Source of the DNA: Acetobacteraceae bacterium
GTDB lineage: Bacteria > Pseudomonadota > Alphaproteobacteria > Acetobacterales > Acetobacteraceae
NCBI GenBank assembly: GCA_030044345.1
Contig: JASHVY010000530.1
Coordinates: forward strand, 1-7,023
Direction of reading: 5' to 3'
Length of the DNA stretch: 7,023 bases
The translations under genes and the position numbers were made by a program. The stretch's first letter is position 1, and every line of letters begins with the position of its first letter. Below the pieces are notes generated by a model. That model was not told where the DNA came from and did not search any database. It saw only the letters and a program-made list of their open reading frames with translations. Positions 5,677 through 7,023 of this stretch are shown piece after piece.

Positions 5677-6972
5677 ATGGGGGCGAGCGCGGAAAATGAG
5701 ACGATCGAGACGGTGCCTGTCGATGCGCTGCGCGCGCTCCAGCTTGCGCGGCTGAAGACGGTCATCGCGCGGGCCTATGAGCGGGTTCCGCATTACCGGG
5801 AGAGATTCGCGGCAGCCCAGGTCCATCCCGATGATCTCGGGCATCTCGATGATCTCGAGAAATTTCCCTTCACCACGAAGGAGGATCTGCGCGCCACCTA
5901 TCCGTTCGGCATGTTCGCGGTGCCGATGGAGGAGATCGTGCGCATCCATGCTTCGAGCGGGACGACCGGCAAGCCGACCGTGGTCGGCTACACGAAGGGC
6001 GATCTGGAGATCTGGGCCGGGCTCATGGCGCGCTCGATCCGCGTGGCCGGCGGGCGGGCGGGCGACAAGATCCACAATGCCTTGGGATACGGGCTCTTCA
6101 CCGGCGGGCTCGGCTATCATTATGGCGGGGAGCATCTGGGTGCCGCCGTCATTCCCGTGAGCGGCGGCTTCACCGGACGGCAGGTGCAGCTCATTCAGGA
6201 TTTCCGGCCCGATATCCTCGCCTCCACGCCCTCTTATGCGCTGACGATCGCCGATGCGTTCGCGCGCGAAGGGCTCGATGCGCGAGAATGCAGCTTGCGG
6301 ATCGGGATCTTCGGCGCCGAGCCCTGGAGCGAGACCATGCGCGCGGAGATCGAGCAGCGGATGGGGATCAAGGCGCTCGATCATTACGGGCTTTCCGAGG
6401 TGATGGGGCCGGGTGTCGCGCAGGAATGCGGCGAAGCCCGGGATGGGCTCACGATCTGGGAGGACCATTTTTTCCCCGAGATCGTCGATCCGGGAACCGG
6501 GCGCGTGCTGGACGAGGGCGAGCACGGCGAGCTCGTTTTGACCACGCTGACGAAGGAGGGCATGCCGGTCATCCGCTATCGCACGCGCGATCTCACAAGG
6601 TTGCTGCCGGCAACGTCACGACCGATGCGGCGGATGGACCGGGTGAAAGGCCGCAGCGACGATATGATGATCATCCGCGGGGTCAATGTGTTTCCGACCC
6701 AGATCGAAACCGTGCTCGCCAGGGAGGCGCGGGTGGCGCCGCATTACCGGCTGGAGCTTCGCCGCCCCGCGCATCTCGATGAGCTCGATGTGGTGGTGGA
6801 GGCGCGGGCGAACGAGGGCGAGGCGGCGCAGAGCGAGATCGCGCGGAGCCTGGAACATCTCATCAAGGAGTTCGTCGGCGTGACGACGATTGTGCGGGTG
6901 GTGGCGCCCGGAACGATCGAGCGCTCCGAGGGCAAGGCCAGGCGGGTGGTCGATCTCAGGCCGAAGAGCTGA
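5677..6972 (+). CDS. paaK: Phenylacetate-CoA ligase (PaaK family)
   Basis: The 431-residue product belongs to the adenylate-forming enzymes and is close to the usual PaaK length of about 435. PaaK converts phenylacetate, CoA and ATP to phenylacetyl-CoA, the first step of aerobic phenylacetate catabolism in the cytoplasm. Motifs are the phosphate-binding loop SSGTTGKP (93-100), YGLSE (237-241), YRTRDL (301-306), GRSDDM (325-330) with RGVNVFP (334-340), and the C-terminal catalytic lysine region RSEGKA with Lys420. All expected motifs are intact. The ATG at 5677 is preceded by AGGG at 5666-5669, seven bases away. No paaABCDE ring-epoxidase genes are in view, so the substrate could be another aryl acid, for example one formed by indolepyruvate oxidoreductase. 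The gene diverges from rnpB and leads a unit with the frame starting five bases after its stop. Confidence 0.93.
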   Translation: MGASAENETIETVPVDALRALQLARLKTVIARAYERVPHYRERFAAAQVHPDDLGHLDDLEKFPFTTKEDLRATYPFGMFAVPMEEIVRIHASSGTTGKPTVVGYTKGDLEIWAGLMARSIRVAGGRAGDKIHNALGYGLFTGGLGYHYGGEHLGAAVIPVSGGFTGRQVQLIQDFRPDILASTPSYALTIADAFAREGLDARECSLRIGIFGAEPWSETMRAEIEQRMGIKALDHYGLSEVMGPGVAQECGEARDGLTIWEDHFFPEIVDPGTGRVLDEGEHGELVLTTLTKEGMPVIRYRTRDLTRLLPATSRPMRRMDRVKGRSDDMMIIRGVNVFPTQIETVLAREARVAPHYRLELRRPAHLDELDVVVEARANEGEAAQSEIARSLEHLIKEFVGVTTIVRVVAPGTIERSEGKARRVVDLRPKS

Positions 6973-6977
6973 CGGAG

Positions 6978-7023
6978 ATGAGCATTCGGGAAGCGGAGGC
7001 GGGCCGAGGGATAGCGGCGCTCA
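6978..7023 (+). CDS. Start of an unidentified gene, possibly acyltransferase-3 family (cut by window edge)
   Basis: An ATG five bases after the paaK stop opens a frame that reaches the window edge, giving MSIREAEAGRGIAAL. A GGAG directly abuts the ATG, which is closer than ideal for a ribosome site. The RGIAAL string resembles the first membrane segment of acyltransferase-3 (OafA/YrhL-type) proteins, which often begin with a phrase like RGIAALLVVL. With only 15 residues visible this is a guess, and the frame might not be a gene at all. The short gap suggests co-transcription with paaK. Confidence 0.35.
   Translation, partial: MSIREAEAGRGIAAL

Noticed and set aside
5611..6525. Minus-strand open frame of 304 codons opposite paaK
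   Set aside because: paaK on the plus strand has all its catalytic motifs; the opposite frame has none and would run through the rnpB promoter region.

Overview
This high-GC window looks like the chromosome of an alphaproteobacterium. The main clues are the protein sequences of the division and cell-wall (dcw) cluster and a type A RNase P RNA with alphaproteobacterial features. The MraZ start (MSQFWGTHQNKRDGKGRVS) and an FtsL-like protein with a very long Pro/Ala tail make Acetobacteraceae or a related group my best guess. That placement is from memory of family sequences, not from a search.

Layout: positions 1-4830 on the minus strand carry the head of the dcw cluster in canonical order, mraZ - rsmH - ftsL-like - ftsI - murE, with murE cut by the window's left edge. 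The genes are packed as one operon. mraZ/rsmH and rsmH/ftsL each overlap through an ATGA, ftsL/ftsI are 13 bases apart, and murE probably starts inside the end of ftsI. Positions 4831-5171 are a non-coding leader. It holds four TGG-type boxes spaced exactly 10 bases apart (probable MraZ operator), a hairpin, and short purine-rich repeats. Positions 5172-5580 on the minus strand are rnpB (RNase P RNA), with a promoter-like element placed exactly for its 5' end. Positions 5581-5676 are a short divergent regulatory region with a 7-base-arm palindrome. Positions 5677-6972 on the plus strand encode a complete phenylacetate-CoA ligase (PaaK family). A further reading frame begins at 6978 and runs off the right edge; its 15 residues resemble the start of an acyltransferase-3 protein, but this is tentative.

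How the genes work together: MraZ is the cluster's transcription regulator. RsmH methylates 16S rRNA. FtsL and FtsI act in septal peptidoglycan synthesis at the division site, and MurE adds the third amino acid to the peptidoglycan precursor. rnpB is a housekeeping RNA for tRNA maturation. The paaK gene is functionally separate (aromatic acid activation) and starts a different, divergent transcription unit.

I saw no CRISPR array, insertion sequence, prophage or defence gene. The content is mostly ordinary core genome. The parts most worth a second look are the regulatory DNA between mraZ and paaK and the unusual length of the FtsL tail.
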